The notes under the pieces: generated by a model | What the model saw: only the letters and a program-made list of their open reading frames with translations | The model's database searches: none | What the model was told of the DNA's origin: nothing | NCBI GenBank assembly: GCA_003284275.1 | Contig: QBVU01000009.1 | Location: forward strand, 1-35,363 | Length of the DNA stretch: 35,363 nucleotides | Reading direction: 5' to 3' | From: Pelagibacteraceae bacterium AG-313-A04 | GTDB lineage: Bacteria; Pseudomonadota; Alphaproteobacteria; Pelagibacterales; Pelagibacteraceae | Shown: one piece after another, positions 34,359-35,363 of the stretch | Position numbering within the stretch: the first letter of the stretch is position 1 | How the letters are laid out: every line of letters starts with the position of its first letter | Translations under genes and position numbers: made by a program

Positions 34359-35191
34359 TATTTTTTCCTCTTCTTCCTTCTAGTAATTATTAATTTATCA
34401 CTTCTCTTAGGTTTTCTAGTTTTTAACCCTTTAGCAGATTGTCCCCATGGAGAAACCGGGCTTCGTCCACCAGAAGTTTTACCTTCACCCCCTCCGTGAG
34501 GGTGATCTACAGGATTCATTGCGACACCTCTAGTTTGAGGTCGTTTACCTCTCCATCTATTTCTTCCTGCTTTACCAATTTTAATGTTTTTTTGATCAGG
34601 ATTTGAAACTGTACCAATTGTAGCAATACAAGAGCTACTAACTTTTCTTGTTTCACCTGAAGAAAGTTTTAATATTGCATAATCCCCATCATATCCAGAC
34701 AAGGTAATTGATGAACCAGCAGATCTAGCTAACTTTGCGCCATTTCCAGGTATCAACTCTACATTATGTATAGATGTTCCAGGAGGAATATCTTTTAACT
34801 CTAAACAATTACCTACCTTAATCTCTACATTTTTACCTGACTCGATTACGTCGCCTTGTTTCAAACCTTGCGGACTTATAATATATGATTTTTCTTTATC
34901 TTTATATGTAATCAGAGCTATATAAGCAGTTCTATTTGGATCGTATTCAATTCTCTCTACGGTTGCTGGAGTATTTTTCTTTTTTCTATAAAAATCTATT
35001 ACTCTATATTTGTGCTTTGAACCTCCTCCAATGTGCCTAGATGTTATTCTGCCATTGTTATTTCTGCCACCAGTAAAGTTTTGTCCTTTTGTTAAAGGCT
35101 TATAAGGAGACCCTTTCCATAAACTGCTTTTGTTTATAACTACTGTCCCTCTAGTTGACTTTGTGTATGGTTTAAACGTTTTAAGTGCCAT
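34358..35191 (-). CDS. rplB: Ribosomal protein L2
   Basis: A universally conserved 50S protein needed for subunit joining and peptidyl transferase activity. The 277 residues contain [39 protein letters not shown] and the near-invariant C-terminal region [20 protein letters not shown] with the functional histidine. It follows rplW closely (3 bases) and is joined to rpsS by TAATG, the standard S10-operon order. Confidence 0.98.
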   Translation of the reverse strand: MALKTFKPYTKSTRGTVVINKSSLWKGSPYKPLTKGQNFTGGRNNNGRITSRHIGGGSKHKYRVIDFYRKKKNTPATVERIEYDPNRTAYIALITYKDKEKSYIISPQGLKQGDVIESGKNVEIKVGNCLELKDIPPGTSIHNVELIPGNGAKLARSAGSSITLSGYDGDYAILKLSSGETRKVSSSCIATIGTVSNPDQKNIKIGKAGRNRWRGKRPQTRGVAMNPVDHPHGGGEGKTSGGRSPVSPWGQSAKGLKTRKPKRSDKLIITRRKKRKK

Positions 35192-35194
35192 AAA

Positions 35195-35363
35195 TTAAAT
35201 TCCTGTTGTTAAATCTATACTTTGACCTTTTTTAAGAGTGATTATTGCTTTTTTGTAACCACTCTTTATAGATTTTCTTCCTTGTTTCATTTTACTTTTT
35301 GATTTCTTATTTATTATATTTACTTTTACAACATTCACTTTAAAAAGTTTTTCAATATTTTTT
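35195..35363 (-). CDS. rplW: Ribosomal protein L23, 5' part outside window
   Basis: The last 55 codons of L23 are present. Translation of the minus strand from the window edge gives an alpha-helical segment IEKLFKVNVVKVNIINKK, a basic loop, and the C-terminal YKKAIITLKKGQSIDLTTGI. This matches the L23 consensus KKAIVTLAEGQSID. The stop is at 35195-35197. L23 forms the main ribosomal docking site for trigger factor and SRP at the tunnel exit. Its location before rplB confirms the call; rplD, rplC and rpsJ are expected further along. Confidence 0.93.
   Translation of the reverse strand, partial: KNIEKLFKVNVVKVNIINKKSKSKMKQGRKSIKSGYKKAIITLKKGQSIDLTTGI

Noticed and set aside
1-35363. tRNA, rRNA, CRISPR, insertion sequence or phage features
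   Set aside because: No cloverleaf-like sequence, repeat-spacer pattern, transposase or integrase motif is visible. Nearly every base is accounted for by core genes on one strand or the other.

Overview
The window looks like a core stretch of a streamlined, very AT-rich alphaproteobacterium, most likely the SAR11 clade (Pelagibacterales). The signs are: a Na+:solute symporter directly behind a TPP riboswitch (the ThiV arrangement of SAR11), an alphaproteobacterial SOS box (GTTC-N7-GTTC), the alphaproteobacterial pyrB / inactive-dihydroorotase / plsY / topA gene order, lysine- and isoleucine-rich proteins, and almost no intergenic DNA. No stretch over 124 bases lacks a gene. I see no tRNA, rRNA, insertion sequence, prophage or CRISPR array.

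Layout. 1-827: 3' part of a RarD/EamA permease. 800-3970 (minus): umuD-umuC, then thiV with its own promoter and riboswitch; umuDC has a promoter with a LexA site abutting the -10. 4095-5641 (plus): a periplasmic binding protein of the polar amino acid/PheC type and an ABC permease, with no ATPase gene. 5627-11762 (minus): a tight run gatC-gatA-gatB-methyltransferase-trhO-MATE, linking amidation of mischarged tRNA with probable wobble-uridine modification. 11814-18223 (plus): ruvX, pyrB, pseudo-dihydroorotase, plsY, topA, RidA-family gene. 18216-20336 (minus): galU-ugd, making UDP-glucose and UDP-glucuronate. 20375-24134: panC, mgtE, lipB and rluC on alternating strands. 24145-35363 (minus): the S10/spc/alpha ribosomal protein super-operon from rplW (cut by the window edge) to rplQ, including secY, adk and rpoA, with rpmD missing from its usual place.

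How it works together. Most of the window is translation machinery: ribosome, RNA polymerase alpha, translocon, GatCAB, tRNA and rRNA modification. Genes are coupled by 1-nt TAATG or 4-nt ATGA overlaps. All five convergent gene pairs overlap at their 3' ends, so there is no room for ordinary intergenic terminators. Regulation is visible at two places: the SOS-type promoter of umuDC and the TPP riboswitch of thiV.

I did not find an obviously new defence or mobile system. The best candidates for new biology are (a) a two-gene unit of a TrmR-like methyltransferase and TrhO, which could make 5-methoxyuridine at tRNA position 34; (b) the binding protein that keeps the catalytic glutamate of cyclohexadienyl dehydratase although it sits beside a permease; and (c) the compact umuDC/thiV regulatory block.
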